Below are positions 55,623 to 63,574 of a DNA stretch of 64,000 nucleotides, one piece after another. Position 1 is the stretch's first letter; the number at the start of each line of letters is the position of its first letter. Made by a program: the position numbers and the translations under genes. Location: positions 496,001 to 560,000 of the forward strand of contig NZ_JAKGAR010000003.1 in the NCBI RefSeq assembly GCF_021532625.1, given 5' to 3'. This DNA is from Octadecabacter algicola. Lineage in GTDB: Bacteria; Pseudomonadota; Alphaproteobacteria; Rhodobacterales; Rhodobacteraceae. Below the pieces are notes generated by a model that saw only the letters and a program-made list of their open reading frames with translations, made no database searches and had not been told where the DNA came from.

Positions 55623-56420
55623 ATGGACTTTAGTAAATTAACCGAAGTGATGCGACGTCTTTCGTTGGAAGCAGGCGACATCATTATGGAAATTTATGAA
55701 TCTGATGATTTTGATGTGAAGTCCAAAAGTGACGACAGCCCTGTTACGGCCGCTGACGAAGCCGCTGACGCACATATTTCCGCTGGGTTGCGCGCGGCAT
55801 TCCCTGATGTTGTTTTGGTTACCGAAGAGCAGTCCGACAGCCACACTGTCGATGCAAACACATTCCTGATTGTCGATCCGCTCGATGGTACGAAAGAGTT
55901 CATTCACCGTCGCGGTGATTTTACTGTGAATATTGCGTATGTCGAAGATGGTACGCCTCGTAGTGGTGTTGTGTACGCACCGGCCAAAGGTCGGCTCTTT
56001 TATACCAATGCGGCAGGCGAATCTGTTGAAGAAGTCGGTGAAATGGCAAAGGATTCTATTGGCACAACTGTTCCAATTTCCGTCAGTGAGCCTGACAACA
56101 AAGGCTTGATGGTCGTTGCGTCGAAGTCGCACCGTGATCAGGCGACTGATGACTACATCAACAAGTACTCCGTGAACGACATGAAGAGCGCAGGATCGTC
56201 CCTTAAGTTCTGCCTTGTTGCCACCGGAGAGGCCGACATTTATCCGCGCGTAGGTCGCACTATGGAGTGGGATACGGCTGCTGGTCATGCAGTTTTGACT
56301 GGGGCTGGTGGTCACGTTGTGCGGTTTGATGACCACACGCCGCTGACTTACGGCAAAGAGGATTTCGCTAATCCGTTCTTTATTGCCTATGCGCCTGGCG
56401 TTGAGTTGAAGTTGCCATAG
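55623..56420 (+). CDS. cysQ: CysQ, 3'(2'),5'-bisphosphate nucleotidase
   Basis: 265 residues from the ATG at 55623, with AGAGGA eight bases upstream. It belongs to the inositol-monophosphatase fold: EEQSD near 64-68, DPLDGTKEF near 85-93 and WDTAAGHAVL near 218-227 bind the metal ions. CysQ hydrolyses PAP, the product left after sulfotransferases use PAPS, to AMP and phosphate. With a sulfotransferase at the far end of the same gene block, a PAP-recycling role in glycan sulfation is likely. The stop overlaps kdsB by one base. Confidence 0.92.
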   Translation: MDFSKLTEVMRRLSLEAGDIIMEIYESDDFDVKSKSDDSPVTAADEAADAHISAGLRAAFPDVVLVTEEQSDSHTVDANTFLIVDPLDGTKEFIHRRGDFTVNIAYVEDGTPRSGVVYAPAKGRLFYTNAAGESVEEVGEMAKDSIGTTVPISVSEPDNKGLMVVASKSHRDQATDDYINKYSVNDMKSAGSSLKFCLVATGEADIYPRVGRTMEWDTAAGHAVLTGAGGHVVRFDDHTPLTYGKEDFANPFFIAYAPGVELKLP

Positions 56421-57220
56421 TGGCTGTTCTGGTTGTTATCCCGGCTCGGTTCGCATCGACTAGATACCCAGGGAAGCCACTTGTTGAATTGCGTGGCGCA
56501 ACCGGGGATAGCAAAAGCCTTATCCGCCGATCGTGGGAAGCCGCTATGGACGTCAAAGGCGTTGACCGAGTCGTGGTGGCCACTGATGATGAAAGGATCA
56601 AAGTTGCGGCCGAAGGATTTGGCGCTGAAGTAGTGATGACGTCGACAGAGTGCCAGAACGGTACTGAACGTTGCGCCGAGGCGTTGGACACACTTGGTGG
56701 CGGCTATGAGATTGTTGTTAATCTACAGGGTGATGCGCCACTAACGCCTGCTTGGTTTATCGAAGACTTGATTGCAGGCCTTGCCGCGGATCCGGTCGCA
56801 GAGGTGGCTACACCTGTTTTGCGGTGTGATGGGCGCGCTTTGAATGGCTTGCTGGAAGACCGTCGTCAGGGCCGCGTTGGCGGTACGACAGCGGTATTCG
56901 GCGCTGATCACAATGCGCTTTTCTTCTCGAAAGAAGTCATTCCATTTACGGGGAAGACCTATGAAGACAATGACGAAACCCCCGTTTTTCATCACGTTGG
57001 AGTCTACGCGTATCGCCCATCGGCATTAGCCGCTTATCCACGTTGGGCGTCAGGCCCATTGGAACATTTAGAGGGTCTCGAGCAGCTACGATTCCTTGAG
57101 AGAGGCGCACACATGTTGTGTGTCGAAGTCGAAGCCCGAGGACGACAATTTTGGGAGCTAAATAATCCTCAAGATGTGCCTAAGATTGAGGCGATGTTGA
57201 CCGAGATGGGGCATTCTTGA
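56420..57220 (+). CDS. kdsB: KdsB, CMP-Kdo synthetase
   Basis: 266 residues from a GTG overlapping the cysQ stop. The N-terminal IPARFASTRYPGKPL at about 7-21 is the nucleotide-binding signature; VVATDDERI, NLQGDAPL and HVGVYAYRPSAL follow. It activates Kdo with CTP for lipid A core and for the poly-Kdo linker of ABC-exported capsules. The QGDAP variant (Ala for the usual Glu-Pro in QGDEP) is a small deviation. Other enzymes of this fold (NeuA) are less likely. Context with an export permease favours capsule use, but a housekeeping lipopolysaccharide role is equally compatible. Confidence 0.88.
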   Translation: MAVLVVIPARFASTRYPGKPLVELRGATGDSKSLIRRSWEAAMDVKGVDRVVVATDDERIKVAAEGFGAEVVMTSTECQNGTERCAEALDTLGGGYEIVVNLQGDAPLTPAWFIEDLIAGLAADPVAEVATPVLRCDGRALNGLLEDRRQGRVGGTTAVFGADHNALFFSKEVIPFTGKTYEDNDETPVFHHVGVYAYRPSALAAYPRWASGPLEHLEGLEQLRFLERGAHMLCVEVEARGRQFWELNNPQDVPKIEAMLTEMGHS

Positions 57221-57257
57221 TGATTCTTTCCAAACATTCCCCCCGTAAAGTCAGGGT

Positions 57258-57286
57258 TTGTTCACTTTGTTGACATGTTTTTTGAT
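57258..57286 (+). promoter_or_regulatory. Candidate promoter of galU in an AT-rich gap
   Basis: TTGTTC (57258-57263) and TTTGAT (57281-57286) lie 17 bases apart in a T-rich stretch that also contains a consensus TTGACA nearby at 57269-57275. The region is clearly AT-richer than its neighbours, but the exact promoter is ambiguous. Confidence 0.3.
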
Positions 57287-57341
57287 GTTAATGTGTGCAT
57301 AAAGTTTAAGCCTCGGTTTGAGGGGAAATGATGGATTCGAT

Positions 57342-58235
57342 ATGAAAAGACGAGTAACGAAAGCAATTTTTCCGGTAGCTGGCTTGGGCACACGATTCCT
57401 TCCTGCGACAAAGTCTGTTCCAAAGGAAATTATGACGCTCGTGGATCGCCCGTTGATCCAATATGCGATTGACGAGGCTCGCGCGGCTGGGATCAAAGAG
57501 TTTATCTTTGTAACGTCCCGCGGAAAATCGGCCCTCGAAGATTATTTCGACATGGCGCCTCACCTAGAAAGTGAGCTGCGCAAGAAAGATAAAACCGAGC
57601 TTTTGGATGTCTTGAAATCTACAAACATGGACAGCGGTGCGATTGCTTATATTCGACAGCAACGTGCACTTGGTCTGGGTCATGCGGTATGGTGTGCCCG
57701 ACGCTTGGTGCACAATGAACCTTTTGCGGTTATCTTGCCTGATGACGTTATCGCGGCAGAAAAGCCTTGCCTTCAACAGATGGTCGAAGCTTACGAAGAA
57801 ACCGGCGGTAGCATGGTTGCCGCGATGGAAGTGCCTGCGGACAAAGCGTCATCTTATGGTGTCATCGATATTAAAGAAGATTTCGGGTCCATGGTGTCCG
57901 TGAAAGGTTTGGTCGAAAAGCCAAAACCAGAAGAGGCTCCTTCAAACCTTGCTGTTATCGGACGCTACATTCTGTCGCCAAAGATCATGCAGAACCTTAA
58001 CAAGATGAAGACCGGCTCCGGCGGGGAAGTTCAATTGACTGATGCCATCGATGCCGAACTGCAAAATGATCGCGACGTATTCGGGTTCCGTTTCAGGGGA
58101 CAACGTTTTGACTGCGGCTCCAAAGCAGGCTTCTTACAAGCAACGGTTGCTTTCGGTCTTGCTCGCGAGGAACTCAAAGAAGAGTTTGGTGGTTACCTTA
58201 ACGAATTGATGTCCATGCGGCAGGCAGCGCAGTAA
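57342..58235 (+). CDS. galU: GalU, UTP-glucose-1-phosphate uridylyltransferase
   Basis: 297 residues from the ATG at 57342. GLGTRFLPATKSVPKE at the N-terminus is the nucleotide-binding signature, and VEKPKPEEAPS near 195 and FGFRFRGQRFDCGSK near the end are also typical. It makes UDP-glucose, precursor of surface glycans. The AGGGG site is 16 bases upstream, too far, but is well placed for a tiny reading frame whose stop overlaps this ATG; an in-frame TTG at 57318 is another possible start. The following glycosyltransferase gene starts eight bases after the stop. Confidence 0.95.
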   Translation: MKRRVTKAIFPVAGLGTRFLPATKSVPKEIMTLVDRPLIQYAIDEARAAGIKEFIFVTSRGKSALEDYFDMAPHLESELRKKDKTELLDVLKSTNMDSGAIAYIRQQRALGLGHAVWCARRLVHNEPFAVILPDDVIAAEKPCLQQMVEAYEETGGSMVAAMEVPADKASSYGVIDIKEDFGSMVSVKGLVEKPKPEEAPSNLAVIGRYILSPKIMQNLNKMKTGSGGEVQLTDAIDAELQNDRDVFGFRFRGQRFDCGSKAGFLQATVAFGLAREELKEEFGGYLNELMSMRQAAQ

Positions 58236-58243
58236 AAGACCGT

Positions 58244-59296
58244 ATGTTCCCATTTGACGCCACCGGTGTTTCTGGATCGATGGCGGGGGCATCTGCTGCA
58301 ATCTTTGCGTATCGAATGCGTTGGAAACGGCGGCGGCTTTTGTGGAGGGCATGGAGGCGTCGACGAGAATTGTCGTTGATCGCGGGCGGTGAAATACCAC
58401 GTGATGGTGTTTTGGTGTTTTCCACAATACGGAATGAAATGCTGCGGGTGGACCATTGGCTGTCGCACTATCGAAAGTTAGGCGTCGCGCATTTTCTTAT
58501 TGTGGACAACGACAGTGACGACGGCACGACGGAGTTTTTAGCCCAGCAACCGGATGTGTCGGTTTGGTGCACATCTGACAGCTACAAAGCATCGCGATTT
58601 GGCGTCGATTGGCTGACCTGCTTGCAGATCAAATTTGGCGCTGGGCGCTGGTGCTTGACGGTCGATGCAGACGAATTGCTTGTCTACCCAGACAGTACAA
58701 CGCGCGATCTAAATGCGCTGACAAGCCATCTAGACGTAACAGGGCGCGACTCTTTTGGTGCCCTTATGCTTGATATGTACCCCAAGGGTCCTTTGGGACA
58801 GGTGAAGTTCGAAGAAGGACAAGATCCCATTCAAGTGCTTCCTTGGTTCGATGCGGGCAATTACCGCGCAAGAATTCATCCGGTCTTTGGGAACCTGTGG
58901 ATTCAGGGGGGCGTTAGGGACCGTGTATTCTTTAGTAGTCAACCGGAGAGGTCCCCGACATTGAACAAGACACCTCTGGTGAAATGGCGCCGAAGGTACG
59001 CCTATGTCACCTCCACTCACCAATTACTGCCGAGGCGGTTGAATGACGTATTCGACTTCGGACAGGGTGATCGGGTGTCTGGCGTGTTACTTCACACCAA
59101 GTTTCTGCCAAACATCGCTGAAAAATCCATCGAAGAGTTGGCCCGCGGGCAGCATTTCGAGAATAGCAACCTGTATCAACCTTACTACAACGCCCTAATC
59201 GATGATCCGGACCTTTGGACAAAAGCGTCGACCAAATATCAGGGGACAGATCAATTGGAGGCTATGGGATTGATGTCACGCGGGGCGTGGAGCTAG
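58244..59296 (+). CDS. Family 2-like glycosyltransferase, first of a tandem pair
   Basis: 350 residues. FSTIRNEMLRVDHWLSHYR, then FLIVDNDSDDGTTEFL give the GT-A nucleotide-sugar-binding start (Glyco_tranf_2_4 type), and VDADELLVYP near residue 140 carries the DxD metal site. FGALMLDMYPKG and NLWIQGG are shared with the next gene. A basic N-terminus (RMRWKRRRLLWRAWRRRR) may associate with the membrane. Donor and acceptor are unknown. It follows galU by eight bases and is probably co-transcribed. Confidence 0.82.
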   Translation: MFPFDATGVSGSMAGASAAIFAYRMRWKRRRLLWRAWRRRRELSLIAGGEIPRDGVLVFSTIRNEMLRVDHWLSHYRKLGVAHFLIVDNDSDDGTTEFLAQQPDVSVWCTSDSYKASRFGVDWLTCLQIKFGAGRWCLTVDADELLVYPDSTTRDLNALTSHLDVTGRDSFGALMLDMYPKGPLGQVKFEEGQDPIQVLPWFDAGNYRARIHPVFGNLWIQGGVRDRVFFSSQPERSPTLNKTPLVKWRRRYAYVTSTHQLLPRRLNDVFDFGQGDRVSGVLLHTKFLPNIAEKSIEELARGQHFENSNLYQPYYNALIDDPDLWTKASTKYQGTDQLEAMGLMSRGAWS

Positions 59297-59354
59297 GCTA
59301 ACTATCCTTTAGAACAGTTGCCAAATTCCCATCGTCGTTTAAGGAATGGAAACA

Positions 59355-59414
59355 ATGAGCGATAATTCCCCATATTTTCAATGGTGTGTTAAGCATGAGA
59401 CACTAGTAACATAG
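59355..59414 (+). CDS. Possible 19-residue leader peptide between the paired glycosyltransferases
   Basis: An ATG at 59355 with AAGGA nine bases upstream opens a 19-codon frame (MSDNSPYFQWCVKHETLVT) ending in TAG, 28 bases before the next gene. The good ribosome-binding site is the only support; no conservation can be judged. It may be a leader peptide, a gene remnant or chance. Confidence 0.25.
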   Translation: MSDNSPYFQWCVKHETLVT

Positions 59415-59441
59415 GCACACAATACCACTGCTTCGGGAAGG

Positions 59442-60458
59442 ATGATTTTGGGCGCTTGGACATCTTATCGGCTACGCATACAGCGTAAGCGCTGGCATAT
59501 CCGTGCCCGGCGCAAAAGTCGTGAGTTGACGGTTCACAAGGACCGCACCAATCAAATTAAGCGCGGCGATATTTTATTGTTTTCAACCTTCCGCAACGAA
59601 GACGTTCGCCTCCCATATTTTTTCAAATATTACCGTGATTTAGGTGTCGATCACTTCATCATGGTTGATAATGAAAGCGATGATGGCGGTGGTGAATATG
59701 CCGCCATGCAGCCCGACGTGTCCGTGTGGACGGCCAAAGGCAGCTACCGCAGATCTCGGTTTGGCGTCGATTGGTTGAACTATTTGCAACGCAAATATGC
59801 CGACGGTCATTGGACACTTGTTGTCGATCCAGATGAGTTTTTTGTTTACCCGTTCTGTGACACGCGCCCTATTCGTGCGTTAACGGATTGGTTGGATGCG
59901 TCCGATATTCGTAGTTTTGGTGCGATGCTACTGGATATGTACCCCAAAGGCCGCTTGGATGCTGTGCCCTATAAAAAAGGCCAAGACCCGATTGAGATCG
60001 CGTCATGGTTTGACAGCGGGAACTACACTTTTGCCAAAAACCATCTTTACTACAATCTGTGGATTCAAGGCGGCCCGCGCGCTCGGATGTTCTTTGAGGA
60101 CGAGCCGTGGCGTGCGCCTGCGTTGAATAAGACCCCGCTGATCAAGTGGGACAAGAATTACGCCTATGTGAGTTCGACTCACATGGTTCTGCCACGGGGC
60201 TTGAACCTCGTTTATGATGAGTGGGGCGGTGAGAAGGCGTCAGGTATTCTATTGCACGCTAAATTCCTAGACACTTTTGGGGAAAAAGCGGCCGAAGAGC
60301 TATCTCGGGGGCAGCACTATGCCAGTTCTCAAGAGTACAAAGCCTACGCCGAAGGTATCGCACAGCATCCGGACCTGTGGTGCAAATGGTCAGAGAAATA
60401 CATTAATTGGCGCCAGCTCGAAATTTTGGGACTCATGTCGAAAGGCAACTGGGCATGA
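59442..60458 (+). CDS. Family 2-like glycosyltransferase, second of a tandem pair
   Basis: 338 residues, colinear with the preceding gene with about half the positions identical by eye; FRNEDVRLPYFFKYYRDLGV, VDNESDDGGGEY, VDPDEFFVYP (DxD near 129) and LLDMYPKGRLD correspond block by block. The pair arose by tandem duplication and has diverged, probably to add different sugars or linkages. The ATG at 59442 sits too close to its AAGG; a TTG at 59448 has better spacing and may be the true start. The stop overlaps the next gene (ATGA). Confidence 0.82.
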   Translation: MILGAWTSYRLRIQRKRWHIRARRKSRELTVHKDRTNQIKRGDILLFSTFRNEDVRLPYFFKYYRDLGVDHFIMVDNESDDGGGEYAAMQPDVSVWTAKGSYRRSRFGVDWLNYLQRKYADGHWTLVVDPDEFFVYPFCDTRPIRALTDWLDASDIRSFGAMLLDMYPKGRLDAVPYKKGQDPIEIASWFDSGNYTFAKNHLYYNLWIQGGPRARMFFEDEPWRAPALNKTPLIKWDKNYAYVSSTHMVLPRGLNLVYDEWGGEKASGILLHAKFLDTFGEKAAEELSRGQHYASSQEYKAYAEGIAQHPDLWCKWSEKYINWRQLEILGLMSKGNWA

Positions 60459-62149
60459 GCGTCGGTGTGGTCATGTTGGTGCACACTGCGTTGAAACGTG
60501 CGGAGCAGGTGATCCGTCATTGGTCAGCGGCGGGGTGTCCTGTTGTGATCCATGTGGACAAGAACGTAGATCGCACCGTTTACGATGAATTCGTAAACAG
60601 TGTTGCGGACTTGCCCGATGTTTTGTTTTCCAAACGCCATCGCTGTGAATGGGGAACTTGGGGAATTGTCGCTGCGTCGCAATCAGCGTCCAGTTTGATG
60701 CTGGAAAAGTTCCCAGCTGTGCGGCATGTCTATCTGGCATCAGGATCATGTTTGCCGCTAAGGCCCATTAAAGACCTACAAGAATATTTGGGCAAACGTC
60801 CGCGTACCGACTTTATCGAGAGCGCAACGACCGCGGATGTGCCTTGGACGCAAGGCGGTCTTGATTTTGAACGCTTTACGCTGCGGTTCCCGTTTTCATG
60901 GCGCAAACACCGCTTTCTCTTTGATCGGTATGTAGAATTTCAGCGCCGATTTAAAATGTACCGCCGTGTGCCTGACGGCATCGTACCGCATATGGGGTCG
61001 CAGTGGTGGTGCCTCACGCGGCAAACCTTGTCGGCAATCCTCGAAGACCCAGATCGCGGCGTTTACGACGCCTATTTCAAACGCGTTTGGATTCCTGACG
61101 AAAGCTATTTTCAGACGCTCGTTCGCCTGTATTCGCAAAATATCGAAAGCCGGTCCCTGACGCTGTCCAAATTCGATTATCAAGGTAAGCCGCATATCTT
61201 TTACGATGATCACCTGCAATTGCTGCGTCGGTCGGATTGCTTTGTTGCGCGAAAAATCTGGCCCGACGCCGACCGTTTGTATGAAAATTTCCTGAACGAA
61301 GAAAATCCGCTCAAGGGTGCTGAGCCTAACCCAGGAAAGATCGATCGTATCTTTGCCAAAGCTGTTGAACGCCGTACGCGCGGGCGTGCTGGGTTGTTCA
61401 TGCAAAGCCGCTTACCGAGGGCAGGGCACGAGAACGGGTTCACTTCGGCGCCCTATTCTGTGTTCGAAGGCTTTGCCGATCTATTTGAGGATTTTGAACC
61501 TTGGCTTGCGCGGATGACGGGAACACGTGTCCACGGACGTTTGTATTCCAAGGCTGGTGTTGAGTTTGAAGGGCGGCAAAAGACGTTTAGCGGCGCTATG
61601 TCGAGCAATGCCAAATTGCGTGACCATCATGCACAATCGTTCTTGATTAACCTTATTTGGAACACGCGTGGGGAACGGCAGTGTTTTCAATTTGGCCCGG
61701 CGGATAGCCAGTTTGTGAGTTGGGATATGGCGAAAGACCCCAACGCGCAGATTAGTGTGATCTCTGGCGCATGGGCGATCCCGTTGTTCCAGTCGAACCG
61801 TAACTTTTCTGAAATTCGTGCTGAAGCCGCAGAGCTTCAACGGATAGAAAGTGAACATCTAGAAGCATTGAGATCCCCTTGGGCGAAAGCCCGAATCAGG
61901 ATCTGGACCTTGGCCGACTTCATTGAGACACCAATGGAGGCGCTGCAAACAGTGCTGGATGAAATGGGCGCTAAGAACTTGCGACGCGTGACAGAAGCGC
62001 CGAAAATGGCGGATCTTAACGGGTTTGGCCAATTCTTGCAGAACCTAAAGAACCAAGGAATGCACCCTTATTTGATGGGGGACTTTCCGACCGAAAGCTC
62101 ACCTGTCAACGATCGTCCATCGCGGCGGAAACCCTATCTGGTTAGATAA
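60455..62149 (+). CDS. GT14 (Core-2/I-branching)-like glycosyltransferase with DUF5928-type C-terminal domain
   Basis: 564 residues. The N-terminal part (about 1-250) resembles bacterial Core-2/I-branching beta-1,6-N-acetylglucosaminyltransferases: VVMLVHTALKRAEQVIRHW, YLASGSCLPLRP, MGSQWWCLTRQT and IPDESYFQTLV are recognisable. The remaining 300 residues form a second domain common in Roseobacter relatives, which I recall as DUF5928; parts of it (SQFVSWDMAKDP, SVISGAWAIPLF) suggest a globular enzyme-associated module. It probably builds a branched surface glycan. It is translationally coupled to the upstream glycosyltransferase. Confidence 0.75.
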   Translation: MSVGVVMLVHTALKRAEQVIRHWSAAGCPVVIHVDKNVDRTVYDEFVNSVADLPDVLFSKRHRCEWGTWGIVAASQSASSLMLEKFPAVRHVYLASGSCLPLRPIKDLQEYLGKRPRTDFIESATTADVPWTQGGLDFERFTLRFPFSWRKHRFLFDRYVEFQRRFKMYRRVPDGIVPHMGSQWWCLTRQTLSAILEDPDRGVYDAYFKRVWIPDESYFQTLVRLYSQNIESRSLTLSKFDYQGKPHIFYDDHLQLLRRSDCFVARKIWPDADRLYENFLNEENPLKGAEPNPGKIDRIFAKAVERRTRGRAGLFMQSRLPRAGHENGFTSAPYSVFEGFADLFEDFEPWLARMTGTRVHGRLYSKAGVEFEGRQKTFSGAMSSNAKLRDHHAQSFLINLIWNTRGERQCFQFGPADSQFVSWDMAKDPNAQISVISGAWAIPLFQSNRNFSEIRAEAAELQRIESEHLEALRSPWAKARIRIWTLADFIETPMEALQTVLDEMGAKNLRRVTEAPKMADLNGFGQFLQNLKNQGMHPYLMGDFPTESSPVNDRPSRRKPYLVR

Positions 62150-62152
62150 GTT

Positions 62153-63574
62153 ATGGCTGAGTTTGACTATTTCGTTGTCTTCGCGGAGATGCGCACAGGG
62201 TCCAATTTCTTAGAAGCGAACATAAACGCGTTCGAAGGGATTACCTGCCACGGAGAAGTGTTTAACCCGAGCTTTATTGGCTATCCGAATCGCGACAAAG
62301 TTCTCGGAGTTTCACAAGAAGATCGGGACACGAATCCAAATGAATTGTTGGATCGGATTAAGGCTGCGGATGGGCTGAACGGTTATCGCTATTTTAACAG
62401 TCACGATGATCGTGTGTTCGACACGATGCTGGATGATCCGCGTTGCGCTAAAGTCATCCTGACGCGAAATCCCGTCGAAAGCTACGTAAGCTGGAAAATC
62501 GCTAAGGCGACGGGTCAATGGAAGCTCACAGATGTGAAGCGGTTGCGGGAAGATACGATCGAATTTTCCGGACCGGAATTCGAGAACCATGTCGCCAAGA
62601 TACAGGCGTTTCAGGTGCGTTTGATGGGAAGATTACAACGGTCCGGCCAAACAGCGTTCTATGTCGACTACGAAGACCTGCAAGATGTCGATGTAATGAA
62701 CGGCCTTGCCGCATTTCTCGGATCGAACGCTCGGTTAAGTGCGCTTGATAAGTCGCTGAAAAAGCAAAACCCAAGCCCGATGTCTGACAAGGTCGAAAAC
62801 TTTGACGAGATGGGAGAGGCGCTTGCACGGCTCGATCGATTCAATTTAAATCGCACCCCAAATTTTGAACCTCGTCGTGGACCGTCTGTGCCAACATTCG
62901 TTTCCGCCTCGATGTCGCCGCTACTTTACTTACCGATACGGTCTGGCCCGGAAAACGCTGTCACTAACTGGTTGGCCGAACTTGATGATGTGAGTCCTGA
63001 TGATCTGATCAGTGGGTTTACGCAGAAATCACTGCGTGACTGGAAACGTCAGCACATCGGTCACCGCAGTTTCACGGTCGTTCGTCATCCCGTTGCACGC
63101 GCTCATGCGGCGTTCTGCAGTAAGATATTACAGACGGGTGAAGGGACCTATGTCGGCATCAGAAAGACCCTGTCGAAGCAATTCAAATTGAAGTTGCCCG
63201 AAGACGCTTCCCAAGCATCCTACACGCCAGCAAACCATAAGACCGCTTTCTTGGGTTTCTTGCGTTTTGTGAAGTCCAACTTGGGAGGACAGACGGCGAT
63301 CCGTGTGGACTCGCACTGGGCAACTCAGGCGAATGCTCTGCAGGGCTTTGCCGAATTTGTGACCCCTGATCTGGTGTTGAGGGAAGATCGTCTGCAAGAT
63401 GACCTGGCCATTCTCGCCGCGCAAATCGGGAAAGAAGTCATGCCTGTGATTGCGGAAACTGATCGGTATTCTGATCAGTTAGCCGGAATGTACGACGCAG
63501 AGGTCGAGACTGCTGTTCAAGAGGTTTACCAGCGCGATTATGACGCTTTCGGGTTTGGGCCCTATTCTTCTTAA
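62153..63574 (+). CDS. Two-domain sulfotransferase (NodH/Stf0-like plus a second sulfotransferase-like half)
   Basis: 473 residues. The first half has the PAPS 5'-phosphosulfate loop FAEMRTGSNFLE (10-21) and the 3'-phosphate motif ILTRNPVESYVSW near 102-114, as in Stf0/NodH enzymes. The second half (about 245-473) has FTVVRHPVARAHAAF near 307 and DSHWATQ, as in carbohydrate sulfotransferases of the Sulfotransfer_2 group, but its first loop is degenerate (YLPIRSGPENAV). It likely transfers sulfate from PAPS to a sugar hydroxyl of the glycan made by the three preceding enzymes. Convergent with ptsN, overlapping by four bases. Confidence 0.8.
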   Translation: MAEFDYFVVFAEMRTGSNFLEANINAFEGITCHGEVFNPSFIGYPNRDKVLGVSQEDRDTNPNELLDRIKAADGLNGYRYFNSHDDRVFDTMLDDPRCAKVILTRNPVESYVSWKIAKATGQWKLTDVKRLREDTIEFSGPEFENHVAKIQAFQVRLMGRLQRSGQTAFYVDYEDLQDVDVMNGLAAFLGSNARLSALDKSLKKQNPSPMSDKVENFDEMGEALARLDRFNLNRTPNFEPRRGPSVPTFVSASMSPLLYLPIRSGPENAVTNWLAELDDVSPDDLISGFTQKSLRDWKRQHIGHRSFTVVRHPVARAHAAFCSKILQTGEGTYVGIRKTLSKQFKLKLPEDASQASYTPANHKTAFLGFLRFVKSNLGGQTAIRVDSHWATQANALQGFAEFVTPDLVLREDRLQDDLAILAAQIGKEVMPVIAETDRYSDQLAGMYDAEVETAVQEVYQRDYDAFGFGPYSS

